From: Tyto alba
Lineage: Eukaryota > Chordata > Aves > Strigiformes > Tytonidae
Length of the DNA stretch: 64,000 nt
NCBI RefSeq assembly: GCF_018691265.1
Contig: NW_024881322.1
Span: 14,657,489 to 14,721,488, forward strand
Direction: 5' to 3'
In this document: positions 47,761 through 61,879 of the stretch, piece by piece
How positions within the stretch are numbered: the first letter of the stretch is position 1
Layout of the letters: each line of letters starts with the position of its first letter
Translations under genes and position numbers: made by a program
Notes under the pieces: generated by a model
Told to the model about the DNA's origin: nothing
The model's database searches: none
Seen by the model: the letters and a program-made list of their open reading frames with translations, nothing else

Positions 47761-50700
47761 GCTGCAGCCCCTAAAGCCAAGCCGAAGCTACAGCTCTACG
47801 TGAAGAGCTCTGCACTTCTGCACGGGCACAAGCCTGTGGAGAAGCTCAGATAACTATCTCCACTCCCACTTCCTCTCCTTTGGATGCATTTATTGTTATT
47901 CTATTAGAGTTCTTGAGGCTGTCTTGCATACTTTATGGAAGATTTAAGAAACGCTGTTGTTGTGACAGATCTCTGCTAACGCTGATTAGCAACATGACAA
48001 TTTATACAACCTGCTGATCTGGCCCAAAGCAGGTCAGTGCCTCGACAGTCTTGACACCTTTGCTGTAACGGAATACCCACCGTTAAAATCAGCTGGATCT
48101 TAAAAGCACTGCATGGCAATTTCCTCTGGGTATAATGAATGCACTAAATACTCTGTCTGCACGCTGCACTCCTCACCTCGCAGTGTTTGATCTTGTCATT
48201 CAATCTCAATACTTAATTTTCAAAGTTTTCCACTATTAACAAATGAAGCCTCCCGCTCCCCCTAGATTTGGTCATCATGGTAAACCTAAATGAGAACTAG
48301 TGGCATGCCACGTTTCAGTGATCAGGTATTTTGGGGTTACATGCGAGAGAGAGGAGTGTGACTTTTTTAACAGTATAAAAAAGATAGGTACGGCAAATGT
48401 TTATAACTCCAGTGTGACTAAAAAGGTTTTACTCATTCAGAAAAATCGAATCACTAAATGAAGAAGGTTTCCATCAAAAAGATGGTTATTTCAAAAAGGA
48501 GTGAAGTATTTGGAAAATAGGAAATATAACTTATACTAATTTACAAACTTAACATATGAACACTGTGTCCGTGGCTGATAATACTTAATTATAAGAAAAA
48601 AATTAGACTTCAGTCAGCACTCCAGCTGAATTCATGCTTGAAGCTCATTTATTACTGTGCCATTCTGGATTCTCATCTCTGTCCCCTGAGAACTGGCAAT
48701 AGCAGTCAATGAAGAAAGGGAGGGACCAAAATTAGAAACCCAAGTCAACTGAAAAATAATGATGATTTATAACTTGAGACAACCCACGGAAGTAGATGGA
48801 TGGGGATGACAGGCACAGGAGAAGGGCAGCACGGAAACCAGTGGCTGGAAGAGAGGATGGAAACAGTGAGAAAGGAGGAAAGCGGCGGGTGGGGGGGATC
48901 ACATCATGTCCTGGCCACACCGAGACACTGCACGGTTCTGCCCCGTAACAGCTCACCACCTTTTCTTAGGAAGATGTTGCTGCACCTCCAATATCACTGC
49001 CTCAATAGCTCATAAACTGCTTATTCACCTGCCTTGGTCCGAAGGGCTTGGGTTAATCTGGTTATTTCAACTCCAGTGTCTGAGGAAGGATTCCCATGTG
49101 AAGGGCAGACCGAGGGGAACCTCAGAGATGTTGCAACAAACAGTTGGGGCCAACAGCTCTCTTGGGCCAGCACAGCTGCCACTGGGAGAACACTGGGTTT
49201 ACAGTCATATTTTAAAATGTATTAAAGATCTGGGGTCAGTGAAACACATGGAAAGAGACTGTTCCTGTCTCATGGGGCATACAAGTTTGGAAGCAAGGAA
49301 CGCACAAAGACTGAGAGGCAGTCAAACTAATAATCGTTAATAAACATTTGCATTTTGTGGAGTTTACTCTAAGCCTGAGCAGGAATCATCTTTTTTGCCC
49401 CAAATGCTGTTTAAAGAAGCCATGGCGAATCAAATTACTTTCTACGTATGGGCTTGGAGAAGTCCTGTTCTCTAAATGTGAAACTGTATTACCAATAAAC
49501 AGAAATATGCTAAATCAGAGGACACAGCCCAGCAGGACAGTCCTCTTCTCAATTCCCTGATTCCACTGAAAATATAGCTCTGATTACTTATTTTTCATCC
49601 CTCTGCACTAACAGCAGCAATAAAAGTTCTCAATCCCCAAGTTAAAAAAAAAAAGATGTGCTCTTTCTGCTTCTCCTTTTGTTCTCTTGCAATAAATTCT
49701 GTAGTTGTCTTTGTTGCCTATCAATAGGTTAGACATATCCAACTTGTATGTTTAAATGCTAAAGACAGAGAAGTCCCCAAGGATACGTCAATCGTTGGCT
49801 CCTGTACAAAGAAAATACTGTATTTTGCTCAGAAGAGCTTTCTGTGGCAATTTAAACACAGTGAGACAGACACAATATCCTGGAGAGAGGAAAACCTGCC
49901 TTATTACATTCCTGACCCAGGAGAAAGGATCTGCCCTTAGGACATAAAGAGAATCAGTGGGGGGAAAAAAAGAGAAAAGTTATCTAATCCTAAAAATAAA
50001 GACAGCAGTTCATAATACAGCATGACCTTCTTTTAATCTCTGATACAGTAGTTATCCAGTATGGATGTGATATAATACCAACAGGGCAAACACAGCTTGC
50101 TCATCAGGCTGGGAACAGGCTCCCTCAGCCTCTATCTGTGTTTCCAGGTTTTGGACAGCTTTTTGGTAGGCTTGGGGATATGCTGTGGAGGGAATGGAAC
50201 TTATGGGATATTGCGAGGATTCTTTCCCAATAAGATCACATCTTGTTCTTGTTTCATTTAATATACACATATTCACGTCTACAGTACAGTTAAGTCTGCT
50301 AGCAGCAGAATGCAGCTCGATCAAGGGCAACGTTTTACAGCTCTCCCTTGATTTCCTGTGTGAGAACATGCAGCTATAAAGCAACGGGCAGAAATTGCAT
50401 CTTTATTTCCTAAACCTGAAAATTTAATAAATGAAATTCTGCCAGAACATCAACGTAAATGTTGTGGACATTAATCATTCCACTTTTACAGTGGTAGGAA
50501 AGATGCTTTGATGACTCTCAGCTTTGTTTCTTCTCTGATGTTCTCTTTCATAACTCTGTCTAGAATCAAGTGCCATCTCTGTCTTGAAGGTTGTATTCTT
50601 GTATTGCTAGCTGGGAGGTTAACAGATGAAGCTGGTATGTTACAGGAATTCCCGCTTTCTTTACTCTTTTTTTTTTTTTTTCCCCCAAGTGTATGGAAAT

Positions 50701-53700
50701 AATTTTTCAATGTGTGCTACTGTGATAACTAGGCTTCGCTAGTTCCTCTAGCATCGATGCTCTGTATTGCATTTGCCTTAGTTCAAGGAAGGTATCACAG
50801 CTTCTACATTTCGTGATGTTACAAAAAAACCCCAACCAACAAACCAACCAACCAAAAAAGCTCCACCTCTCTCTTCAACCACCTCAATCCGTGACCTGCC
50901 CAAGGACAGGGCTAAGTGCATTTGTGTGAGGGAGCAGCAGCAGAGAAGTGAAGGACAGTGGAAACCACAAACCAGATGCTCAATTCAACTGTCCTCAAAG
51001 AGGGGGCACATTTTGGTCACGCTTCTGCCCTCCAGGGCTTTGCCCAGCTCTCCTGAGAACTGCTGAAGCAGGGAGAGATGCAACAGGGCTACCATGAGGA
51101 TGACTAAGTTCTTGGGGCACTGGAGTGAAGGTGCCTGTGAGGAAAAAGTGCCCCCCCAGGTCCTGAAAGAGTCCAAGGGGCCAAGGCACTTCTCCCAACC
51201 GCTTCCCCCGTGCTCCCTCCCGCCGCAGTGGGAGAGCTGTGCTGAGCGTGCAGCTACCAGGCTGACAGCAAGAAAGCCCTTTGCTGGAGGGTGATCCCGT
51301 TTGGAAAAGGCAACCCTGACAGGCGGAGCGCCACTTCCATCTTCACCGAGAATCCAGCAAGGCACAGAAATCACTTTAAGGAAAATAATCTTACCTGTCC
51401 ACGTTTGGCTCACTTTTAGTTTGTGGGTTTTATGCTCTTCACATCTAGGCCCCCAAATTTTACCCACATTTTGCCTTGTCTTCTGTGTAAAGTTCACACG
51501 AGAAACATTTAGGGTAATTTGGTGCCTGCAGCATAAACCCAGAGACACAAGATAGACCAGCAAGGAGAAAAGCAGAGGGAGAAAGAAGCCAGGTGAAGTG
51601 TGCAGCAGTGATGGAGAATTCAAACCTGGTTCAAAAGACCAGGGCTGGAAGAAGAGACTGAACAAAGGCCCCTTGCTGCAGGGATTAAGAGCCACTGCTG
51701 CCTAAGAGGTGTCGGCCTTTACGATGCCGTAGTGACCGAGGGTGGTCTTCTCCCAAATCTAACCCTCTAGCCCTGCACTGATGATCTTCAGCCTGTTCTC
51801 CCTCCCTCCCTCTCCGCCACACACGCACACAAGCTTTCCCAGAGCTGGCCAGGGGCAGGAGAGCTCCCGCCAGGGAGGCAGGAAGGATTCCTGCCTTCAG
51901 GAAACGACGGCAAAGAGGCACAACGCCTGCGCCTGCCTCCAGCTCGCCAGAGAGGAGATCCTCACTGCAAAGAGCTCCACATCCCCCCCCGAAATCTGTC
52001 ACACGTTCCTCTCTCAGCCTAGCCAAAGCAGCAGCGCACAAACAAAGGCAGAGTTTTTACCACAGTTGGATGGGCAGAGGGCGAAGACTGGCCTGAAACC
52101 AAACATCTGCCCCTCAAAAGGTCTGAGTTTACGAGTGAATGTTGCCTAGAAAATGCACTGCCTGATACCTTCTAGGAGTGACTGAATATAGGAGGAGAGA
52201 AAACCACCTGGGGCTCAACTTCAAAATTTTCTGCTTCATGATCTTTGCATTTAGGGATAAAAATTGATTTTACGTGCAACTGCTACAGAATTTCCAGGAA
52301 AACCAAGTTAAAACCCATTAAAACTCCTTCACAGGCAGTACTCAACGCGAGCAATGGCTGACATTGTTCAGATTCTTTACAAATCTGAACACACATACAG
52401 CTGTGTACAGTCTTTAACAAAAACATACGTGAAAAACAGGCCTCACCTTAAAAAAAAAAAAAAAAAAACAACAAACCAAAAAAACCTGAGCAGCCTGGCA
52501 TTTAGAACTGCTACAGATGTTAGTGTAACACACTTCAAAGCACATATTCTATTTCTGGATTTTTCTCACTGGCAAAAAAAGACCAGAGGGGACTGCTGCC
52601 AGCTCACTTGAGAAGGAAATCATCATAAAGAGGCATTGCAATAAGGCATTTCATCTTATTTGCAAATAGTATGAAGAATGAAAGTACCTGATTTTGTAAG
52701 AAGCACACCAGCACACATGAGGCAGAAGAATTAAATACTTCTGATGTTTTCCGACACTGCTGCAGAGACCAAAAATCTATAGGCCTCCTTCCTGCCTCCA
52801 TAACTCATCCGACAATGGTAATCAGACCTGCCGTACATATTAACCTGAAATTAACTATTTAAATTCCAACCCTTGCTCCTAGCCGAGATGTGCAGACGTC
52901 AGTTCTGGGAGCTGCTCTGCTCACACGGGCTCTTCGGGCAGCCTGGACCCCCTTCAATTCCACTGGGTCCAAACACTCTGCGGGAACGGGGTTTTAGCGG
53001 CTCTTCTAGTTAGTTATTGAGCTGTGGGTTCAAACCACGCTCAAAGCAATAATATCTTCGTTTAAAATAGGGCATGTTCACAAGAAAATAAAATGGGAAG
53101 AGCTTTCTAATCTTTACATTCCACAGCACAGACCAGACTGGTGGAGCCAAGAAATAAATGCTCAACAGTAAAGATGCCTAGGAAGTAAAAAAGTACCCAC
53201 CAAAATATCCCAACAACTGCGGTGCACCAAATAAATATATAAAGCCAGAGCTGTTTTATAAAAATTGTATGGCTTTAATGACAAAAATCTGTTAAAATTT
53301 ACACTGCATTTCAGTGCACGGATTTGGAAATACACTGCAAGCAGGTTAGTACCAACAGGCTCTTTGAGTTAAAATGCAACCATATATTACAGCAGCTTTA
53401 TATCATTTTATATTAGCAGAGACAAACCGCTTAATCCCATGAGCCAACTTATATATCTACGAAAGGCTATAGGAAGATAGAATAAGGAAAAGCTATCCAT
53501 TTTAACAAGATTTTGAAGTCTTCCAAGCTCCCAGACTGGTACAATGGGCCATCTATCTACGCAGAAGGATTAGCAAAATACTTGATCCCTTATCAAAAAG
53601 TTAAACCATTGCCTTCTTTTACTGAAAATCCTATGCTCCTAATGGGGTGAACCAGCAAGGTACTTGTCAGACAATTAACCAGGATCTGCTCTTCAGGGTG

Positions 53701-55747
53701 TATTAAGCACATGGCCACTAACGCTGGGCATGTAGATGGGACTGCTGAACAACATGCACTTCATTCAGTTCAACCCTGGACCAGATTTTGTAAAACCACG
53801 CGCTTTATTGTGCTTTTAGCACTTTGTTAATGATTACAGCACAGTTAACACTGATCCACTTAAAATGAAAGAAAAGATACTCCTCAGCAGGATCTTCCTG
53901 GGTAAATCCATCAGTAGGTCTTTTTACTTTTTTTTAAAGAGAGTCCTATGCTTATCACATGGACACAAATTGTCTATATGATAAAAATACCAATGCTTTG
54001 TCTGCAGAAAGAGACTGTCGAAGAGCAGGATTTTTTTCAATATAACGCACTTAGTGTCTCCTTATACATAATCTACAAAAGCTGCAGTTCAGATTAGGAG
54101 ATAACACCTGATCCACTTTTTGCAATGAAATGCACGAAAACCCCTAAGAAAGCTGGGAATGTAGCGACTTAAAACCACACAACACTTTTCACAGAAACTA
54201 CAAAGAAAAATGATGACAGTGAAAAAAATCTTTACTAGGCGACGTACGTTTTAATGTTTGTTTCATCATAGAGGAGATCCTGGTAGAATTAATCCAGCAT
54301 TGGTGGGTGACAGGAAAAGCAGTGCGTTAAAGCCATGACATCACGACTGAACTGCAGAAAGCATTTGGGGTGCTTTCTTCCTAACATCTCTGAGAAACAT
54401 TTCTAACAAGCATCGGCACGTGCAACAGTTTAGTGCTCCTCTGAGACCTCTCGCAGCTTTTTTCCACTGGACATCCCTTGAGGATTTACCTTTCACATCC
54501 GTGCCAGGCTTGGTCGTCCCTGTCGCATCCTAGCAAAGGTCTCTGTCACGTGCTGGATGTTAGTCACCCCTGATGCTCCAGGGAGCGGCAGCACAGATAC
54601 CTCCTTTCACCTCTCTCTAGCCACGGGATAACACTTCCTATTCTCTCGTTATACTGCAGACAGTCCCGTGTTGTAGCTAGACTACAGACGCATGTTTGAG
54701 CTGTTGGAATGGAAACTGTGCAGGATCTCTTAGTAGAACGTGGTGGGGTATCACCTAACACGCTTAGAAAAGAGTCCAGGACAATTTTTTTTCTGTCCTA
54801 CATTCCATGCACTAACTTTAATTGACTTTGCAGTGAACTCACAGGTGCTTCTGGTAATTAAAAATCAATCCTAAATAGTCCGGTTTATCTCAAAAATTCA
54901 TCTCTTCTCCTATATAACATTGTGGCTCCATCTGAACAGGACAGACTTGTGCTGGCAGTCAACCCCAGGAGTCTGCAGGAGTGAACCGAAGGGCAGTCCT
55001 GGATCTCTGTAACTCTCCCTCAACCAAAAACTATCAGAGCTGGAGCCTGGCGCCTCCAGAACATGCTGTAAAACACACTTCCTTTGTTCAGGCTTTTTTT
55101 TTTTACTAACCGTAAATGTCGGAATCCCCTTGGCAATTAATTTCCTGGCTGGTAATCCCTTGGCTCTGATCCACACAGAGGAAGTGGCTGCACGGGAGGG
55201 AGGTGTGCAAGGCACATGCTCCGGCTTTGCAAAATGAAGTGGTCTCTTGATATAAATGACAGCAGCCAAGCCTGAAAACTTCTTATTTGCTGCCCTGCAT
55301 AATGAAGTAAGCTAAGCTCACTGTTAAACACTCTTTAAGCTGAGTGTAATTCGGCAAATGGTCAAATATTGCAGGTAGGGCTCTCTTGGTCATCTGTGGT
55401 AATATTAGAAATAGTTTAGGCACAAGAAAGATATGCAAAAACTATCCTAAGAGTAGTGAGATACAGAAATACACGTCGTACGATAACTAGCGCTGGTAAC
55501 AGTTTAAAGGGTAAAGCCTTTAATTTACTAACTTTAAGAAAAAATGACACTAAAAACCAACCAAACAAAAAAATCACTGCATACCCATAGCATATTAAGC
55601 TTCTATATTCTCTGCTCTTGTACAGAGGGACAAAACTCTTGCAGTAATCCTGCCTAGCGCTGGTAACTGGCACAACACTCTACAACAAATGGTCCAGAGC
55701 TACAGGGATGCCTCTCCCCAGCAGCCAGGCCAGGTGGGCTTGATCAG

Positions 55748-55832
55748 TTTTGACATATATATTTTGACACACACACACATATATATACATAGCATATATA
55801 TTTTGACATATATATTTTGACATATATATAAA
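55748..55832. repeat. AT-rich tandem repeat with TTTTGACATATATA unit
   Basis: Four imperfect copies of a unit near TTTTGACATATATA, with an internal (CA)6 and TATATATA stretch. The sequence is alternating purine-pyrimidine and easily unwound. It could have grown from a TA/CA microsatellite. Confidence 0.85.
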
Positions 55833-56810
55833 GTCTTCTGAGAGAAATGGACAGAGAAGCTGTGGGAGCATAATTCCTATAAGCAGCCAAACTCTCAAAA
55901 ACATTCTGACCAAGTTTCCTTAGACAAAGGCTCTCACAGGAGGAAGAAAGTTGGTACCGTGCTCACATGTGCTCTGAAGAGTGAGATACTATCTTTTTAA
56001 TTAACTCAGCCTAAAGTGATGCAGTCTTAACTGAAGTGCTCCAATCCTGGATGCCTCAAATTAGGAAGCACCAGAGCTAAATAAAAACAGGAAAGCCACT
56101 TGTCCTTCACACTCCAGAATGCTAACCCCTCCCCGCCTCACACCATACTGGATGTCCCTGGATACATCCCTTTTCCATATTGTCCTGACACGGAGGGCCT
56201 ACCCATGGGCATACCTTAAACAAGGGTCATAAATAAAAACACTGCCAAGGGAGTAACAGAGGGGAAAAAAGACAGTGAGCGTTTTAGGCACAAATATTTG
56301 TGAAGCAAGCTCTTGGCCTCACTGAAAACCCCCCTGAATTCAAGGGGTGTTGCCCTTATCTGGCAAAAATCACTGCTGAGGTAAGGTGCTAACTGGAAGC
56401 AAGGGATGGACTTAGCTGTGCTGTGCTTCTCTCTGAAAATTTAGTGAGTGCCTACCTGCTGCTGTGCTGCTGCTGTTCTTTCTTTTAGTGCTTTCTTGAC
56501 ACATGTAGGAGAGGATAAAAGCCTAATGGGTGCGAGTGTCAGCACAATATAAATTACTGCAAGGAAAAACTTGATGCATGGCTTGGGATCTGAAAGAGGA
56601 ATGTCCACCATTGTTTGTGATTATGGATCACATCACAATCTAATAGCAATTTTTATTTAATCAATAATTTCCATGCTGAACAGACAGCCCTGTTACAGAG
56701 AATCGACAAGCAGGTACTGATAGCGACAAGGCTTGTTATTAATCTTTACCCTGCCAACATATCAACCAAACTACTGTAAAAAAGCACCACCAGGATAGAT
56801 TTAGAAGTAG

Positions 56811-56918
56811 GTGTTTCTTTTTTCTCTTTCCTTCTTTCTTTCTGTCTCTTTTTTCTCCTTCTTTTTCTTCCCATCTCTCTTTCTCTTTCTCCCTTTGTCT
56901 TTCTTTTCTTTTTAGCTA
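56811..56918. repeat. Polypyrimidine tract of about 105 bases
   Basis: The plus strand is almost pure C and T (CTTT and TCTC motifs) ending TTTTTAG. The minus strand, the sense of GLI3, is therefore a polypurine stretch. Such mirror-like tracts can form triplex (H-DNA). On the plus strand it also resembles a very strong 3' splice site, but no exon follows. Confidence 0.85.
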
Positions 56919-59900
56919 CACAGTCCCATTACGCTTCTCCTTTTCCAGGTATGTAATGTTTCATACACTTTATATTCTAAGTTTATTTGAAAAACCTAAG
57001 GCTTGAATTACACAAAAAGGCAATTCATATTAAGCAATTTCACAAATCAGTGGGACCTAGCCCAGTGCTCAGTGTTAGCCATTATAGGCTAATAAATCAT
57101 ACTTTCTCTTTGAGATGTCAATCGCCAAAGTGCTTTGTAAAAATGTTGGCATCTGTAATTCAGCGAAGCCTTTTCATCTTGAAATAAGATGCTCCAGACT
57201 GATAACAAGAATAATCCTCTCTTGATCAAAAAAAAAATCTGCATTTTACCAATTAAAGCTGCTGCCAGAAGCCAAACGGAGCAGCACTGAGACTCCACTG
57301 TAGTTTATCTCTACCAAACACAAGGAGGGATACAGTTAGAGCTTTGTTTCATTTTCAGCTTGACTACTTTATCTCACAGAGAACTGCAGCATCTCAGCCC
57401 TGCGATACACGTAAGAATGGTATATGCAGACCTCATACCTACAGTGCAAGCCACCAGAGGACCCACTCCTGACAAAACCACCACCCATTCATTTTATAGA
57501 TTAGGTAGACGGCACCTGGAAGAAAAGTCACGCTCACACAGAAGTTTAAGCACTGGAAAACACTAAATTTGTTTCACCATGATAAAAGGCTCATCTGCCT
57601 TTTTTTTTTTTTTTTTCTATTAAGAGGTTACACGAACAAAAGAGACTGCAAAAATGAATCCGTGCAGCCCAGCCCTCTCAAAACCAATTGCAACAGCTGC
57701 ACTCGTGCCTGTATTTAGCTTGCCTGTTCCCGTCTCTGCTCACACAGGCTGATCTGCCACTTCTGGCTGAGGAAAAGCACTTCCACAGGCAATAGCTGGG
57801 CCAGCACTCATAGATTTCTATTCCAGTCGTCAGGTTTCTACAGGCAACGCTTTTGGGTAGAATATGGGCAGCTATGAGGGTGAAGATGACACTTGCGACA
57901 AAGATACGATGAAGATACGCTGCACTATGGACAGGATCCTAAACATTGGGAGGTGACAAAATCAGTGCAGAGATACCTCACACCTCACGGGGGGACTCCA
58001 GAAGGTTTGAGGTAGATCTTCTGCTGGTTCACCGTAACAACACAGGGGACATCACAGCAAACCAGTAGCACAGCAGAAAATAGAAACTGCAGCTCTGGCC
58101 TGGCAAATCTTCGGTGTCCCGGCCAGTTGGTCAGGCCTGGAAGGTACCTGGAGCCAATGCACAAGCCCAACCTTCCTTGCAGCTCGGAGGCAGCAAAAAA
58201 AAGCAGACAGGGAGTTCCCTTTTCTCTCTTCTTCATGATATGCCAAGCAGAGTCAGGAGCTGAAGAGCCAATGCACTTGGCAGCTTTGCTCTTGTCTACG
58301 TGTTCGTCACTCAGGCAGCGCGGGCTCCCCTGGGACTTGGCTGGCAGCTTCTTCTCCCCAAAACTGGAAGCCACCTGTGAAACACCTCTAACCTGGAAGA
58401 GCTCACTAGCTGAGCTCTCAGGCAAAATAAACACTTCGAATAAGTATGTATAGCCACAAACCACCTAAATAATACTTTGTGATTAAAAAGCAGGGGCAGA
58501 GGCCAAGCCCTGCTCCCTGCCATGCCCTTTCCACTCAAGAGCCCGCTTGTTACGATTTCAATCTAAATGCCTAGAGTAATTTCTCGGGGTGTAGGAGGAG
58601 CACTGTTCATCCCTGCCCACAACAGTGAAAAAGAAGCGCCGTTTAAACGACATGTCGTAGTTCAGCAACCTCTTTCAGGGACACCTATTCCAAGACAAGG
58701 ACTCTGACAACTCATATGAACAGCAGCAGTAGCAGCAGCAGGTTAACAAAAGTTTTCCTAATGCTGTGAAAGAAATGCTAATTACAGAGGAATTAAAATA
58801 AAAAAAATGATTACATTTCTCTCTCTAAATCCCCTCTTAATACTTCACAGATTAGGCTGGATTTATTTTTTTGTAAACCTTTCTCTATCAAAAAAAGAAA
58901 TCCCCACTTTATTTATTTATTTCCCCCCCCCCCCCTTCTCCTCTGCGATTCAGCAAAAGCCAGACTCCAGGCAGGGGAACTGCCGATCTGCTTGTGCAGT
59001 GGAGCGCTTAGGAGGGCCTTTGGGTCAAGCCCAGAGTAAGATCTCTTCCCAAGGCAGCCGAGCCGACTTTTAACGCTGCCAGGAGGCGGAGGGCACCGCG
59101 GGGAAGGCAAACGGGGCCGTGCCAGACCCCGAGGGCTACGGAGGCTACAGGACAGGCGTGAGGTCCCCCTGCGGCTACTCAACCTTAAAACCCGAGAGCA
59201 CTTACGTGGTTACCTTTGATGCGGGGTTAAAGACTTGCTTCATTTAAGGAGGTGTGTGTTAGGTACCCCTACGGAAACCAAGAGAGAATGACCATGCGCT
59301 CAGGGGTGCAGAGCTGCTTACTAGCTTTCCTATACCATGTAACGCATTGTTGGCCTGTAAATGATGCTGCCGTTCTGGCACAGTTCAGAAGTAGGGGTTC
59401 AGCAGCCCATAATCCAGCACAGCAAGGTGGTGTCTTAATTATAACTCAGCCTTTAAACAGGCAGCGAGGAAGAGATTTCAAAATCTAAAAATCTCTGGAC
59501 AGATGTTTTCTCATGATTATTTGCTATAATCTCTCCTCCCCTTCGTTCCCTCACAGCTACAAAGGTAAAATATACTGACCGGATGCACAAACTGGGAAAA
59601 AACCTTGCCTTGCTTGCCTCTAAAAGGCAAGCCCTGCCTTCTCCATGCTGTCCCAAATTTCAGCCCAAGCCCTGGGCTTGTCTCACTTGAAGAATCTTTT
59701 GTCCACAGCATTGCTTCTCCAAATATGGATTAGGGTCCAGACCCCCCTGAGTAAAAAATAAAATAAGATGAAATAGAATAAAACCACCAACAAAAACCCC
59801 TTTGCTGTGGTACGTAAAACATTCTCCTTTTGTCAGGGAAAAAATGATTACTATAATGGATTTCATGTTCTTATCTATTCCTTACTGTTTTCAATTTAAA

Positions 59901-61726
59901 GGAAACATTTCTGAACCTTTCAGGGCAGTAGCTGTCACTGCCACGCACAATGAGCTTGCGAAAGGGCTGAAGCCTCTCTGTGTTACTGCGCTAGAGCAAA
60001 ATAAAACTATAATGAAAATGCACTGAAAACTGCCTCCGCGAAGAATTAAAAATTAAACAAACCCCTGCACGTATCTGGAGACGCATGCAAACTGGGAGGT
60101 GTAATTACATCCCTTTGGGATTGTGAAGGGACTTGCTTCGCGGAGCTGGGACTTCACCGGCGCCACGACCAGTCTGCAAGCACACCTCCAGCGCCCAGAG
60201 AAAAGAAACAGCTAATGCACACGCAGGATAATCTGCCTTTCGGGGCAGCTGTGTGTAATTCCCTCCTTTCAGGGGTAGCTGGTGAGTGAGTAGCACCCCG
60301 CCTGCTTTGGCAGCTGGGGGCTGTTTGCTCACCAGGCTGTTTCTCCTCCTGCAAGCAGCAGGCACTGCGTGGTTCTCAGCATCATTTGCTCTCAGCTGGC
60401 TTATTCTCCTACTGCAGCTGGATCTTTTTTTTAGAGAAGGTGAAGGTCTCTCCAGTCCTTACCCACCGCCCTCTGACAGGAGAGGAGCTGAAGAAGATGC
60501 CACAGGCCAAAGGCAGCATGGAGTGAGACTTTGAAAATCCTTATTGCTGGGCATCCAAAATGACCCACTCCAAAGAGGTTCAGTCCTCCAGAGAGTGGTG
60601 TGCTCCTCCCCTCCCGATCAGACACATTTTTTAAGCGTTTCGAGGTGCACATCATTGATTAAGGCCCCTCTTTTCACAACAGATGCTGCAAAACCTGAGC
60701 CGAGGCAGGCTGTGGGTGCAGCCCGGGTTTTATGTAGGTCCCCACGGATCGCTGGCCAACTTCGGTCGGCCAGAGCTGAGCCCACCCTTTTATGTAGGGG
60801 CAGAGGGCAACGCCATTCAGAAACATCCCAGACTCATCAGGGAACTTCACGTAATGGTTCTTCTGGGTATCCTCAGGGCACTGCGACTACCTTGGGAGCA
60901 GGGGGGGTCCCTGAGAAACAGAAGAAACTTTCCTCGGGTGCGATAAGGGAGCCTGGTGGAACATCACATCGGAGCGCTCCAGCCCTCGGGGCTCTGCAAA
61001 CAGGCGGGAAGAGCCCAGCAAATGAAATCCTGAGCGTAAGCCCTTGCTGTGGGTTCAGGGCTTTTTGATCTCATCTAATCAAATGTAACAACAATGAGAG
61101 AATTTTATTGCTGCACAATTAAGGAGAAAGCCCTAACAAAAAATAGCTCTACAGTTCTTCAAGCATGTTTTTGAATAAAAAATAATTATCATCAAGGCTA
61201 CACAGCAAGGGGGATGAGAAATAGGCAGCACTGCGTTCTTCTGATTGCCCTTGTATTAATATTTAACAATAACTTCAGTCATTTCCTTGAAGGATAATTT
61301 TCTTAAACAAACTTTTATCTTTAGTGTCTAACCCTTTTGCAATATTTTATTCTTAAACTGATTTCTGAGGGAAAAAAAAAAAAAAAGAAACAAAAACAAA
61401 ACCCAAACTGCAACAAAAAGCAGATTTATAAAAATATACAATATCTTATTAGCTTCTGGGTGCTCAAGTGCATTTATCACGTATTTAAAACAAACTTGAG
61501 CTCAGCTAAGCCCAATTATAATATCTCGCTGGGCAGAGAAATTAATTAAACAGCTGAATGATAAAGACCCCAGCAGCAAACTGAGGCTTTAAAATAAATA
61601 AGATTTTTTTTTTTTTTAAGAAGAAGAAGAAGGGAAAGAAAGAAACCTATAACACACATGCTCAAACAGTAATGTAAGCCATCTTTTCAGGAGTGCAACG
61701 CACTGTAAATAAGGCTACCTGGCAGG

Positions 61727-61795
61727 CGCGCGCAGTGGCGGCTCTAACGTGGCTCTGCGGCTTCGCCATCTGCTAACGCGCAGCACGCGCGCCCC
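61727..61795. other. Short CpG cluster in the large intron
   Basis: GCGCGCGCAG and CACGCGCGCC flank a stretch with about a dozen CpG in under 80 bases. CpG is rare in the surrounding intron, which suggests protection from methylation, binding by a factor, or an alternative promoter. No initiator or open frame supports a promoter. Confidence 0.5.
61764..61776 (-). promoter_or_regulatory. CTCF-like motif in a CpG cluster
   Basis: The minus strand reads TTAGCAGATGGCG, matching the CTCF core CCASYAGRKGGCR except for the first two bases. It lies in a local CpG cluster (61727-61795) in otherwise AT-rich intron. Confidence 0.4.
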
Positions 61796-61879
61796 TTCTG
61801 CACCAGCTCCAACTAACCCTGGGATCCCAGCAGTGCGGCTCGGCGACTGAACCAGAACAAGGGCAGAACTTGTCAGGAT

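Noticed and set aside
50985..51695. 236-codon minus-strand frame in the intron
   Set aside because: No similarity to GLI3 or any family I recognise, and no matching splice sites; probably chance.
57985..58464. 159-codon minus-strand frame inside the large intron, in the sense of GLI3, considered as an upstream GLI3 exon
   Set aside because: The sequence has none of the GLI3 blocks expected upstream of finger 2 (no CHWEGC and no RSKIKPDED-like segment).
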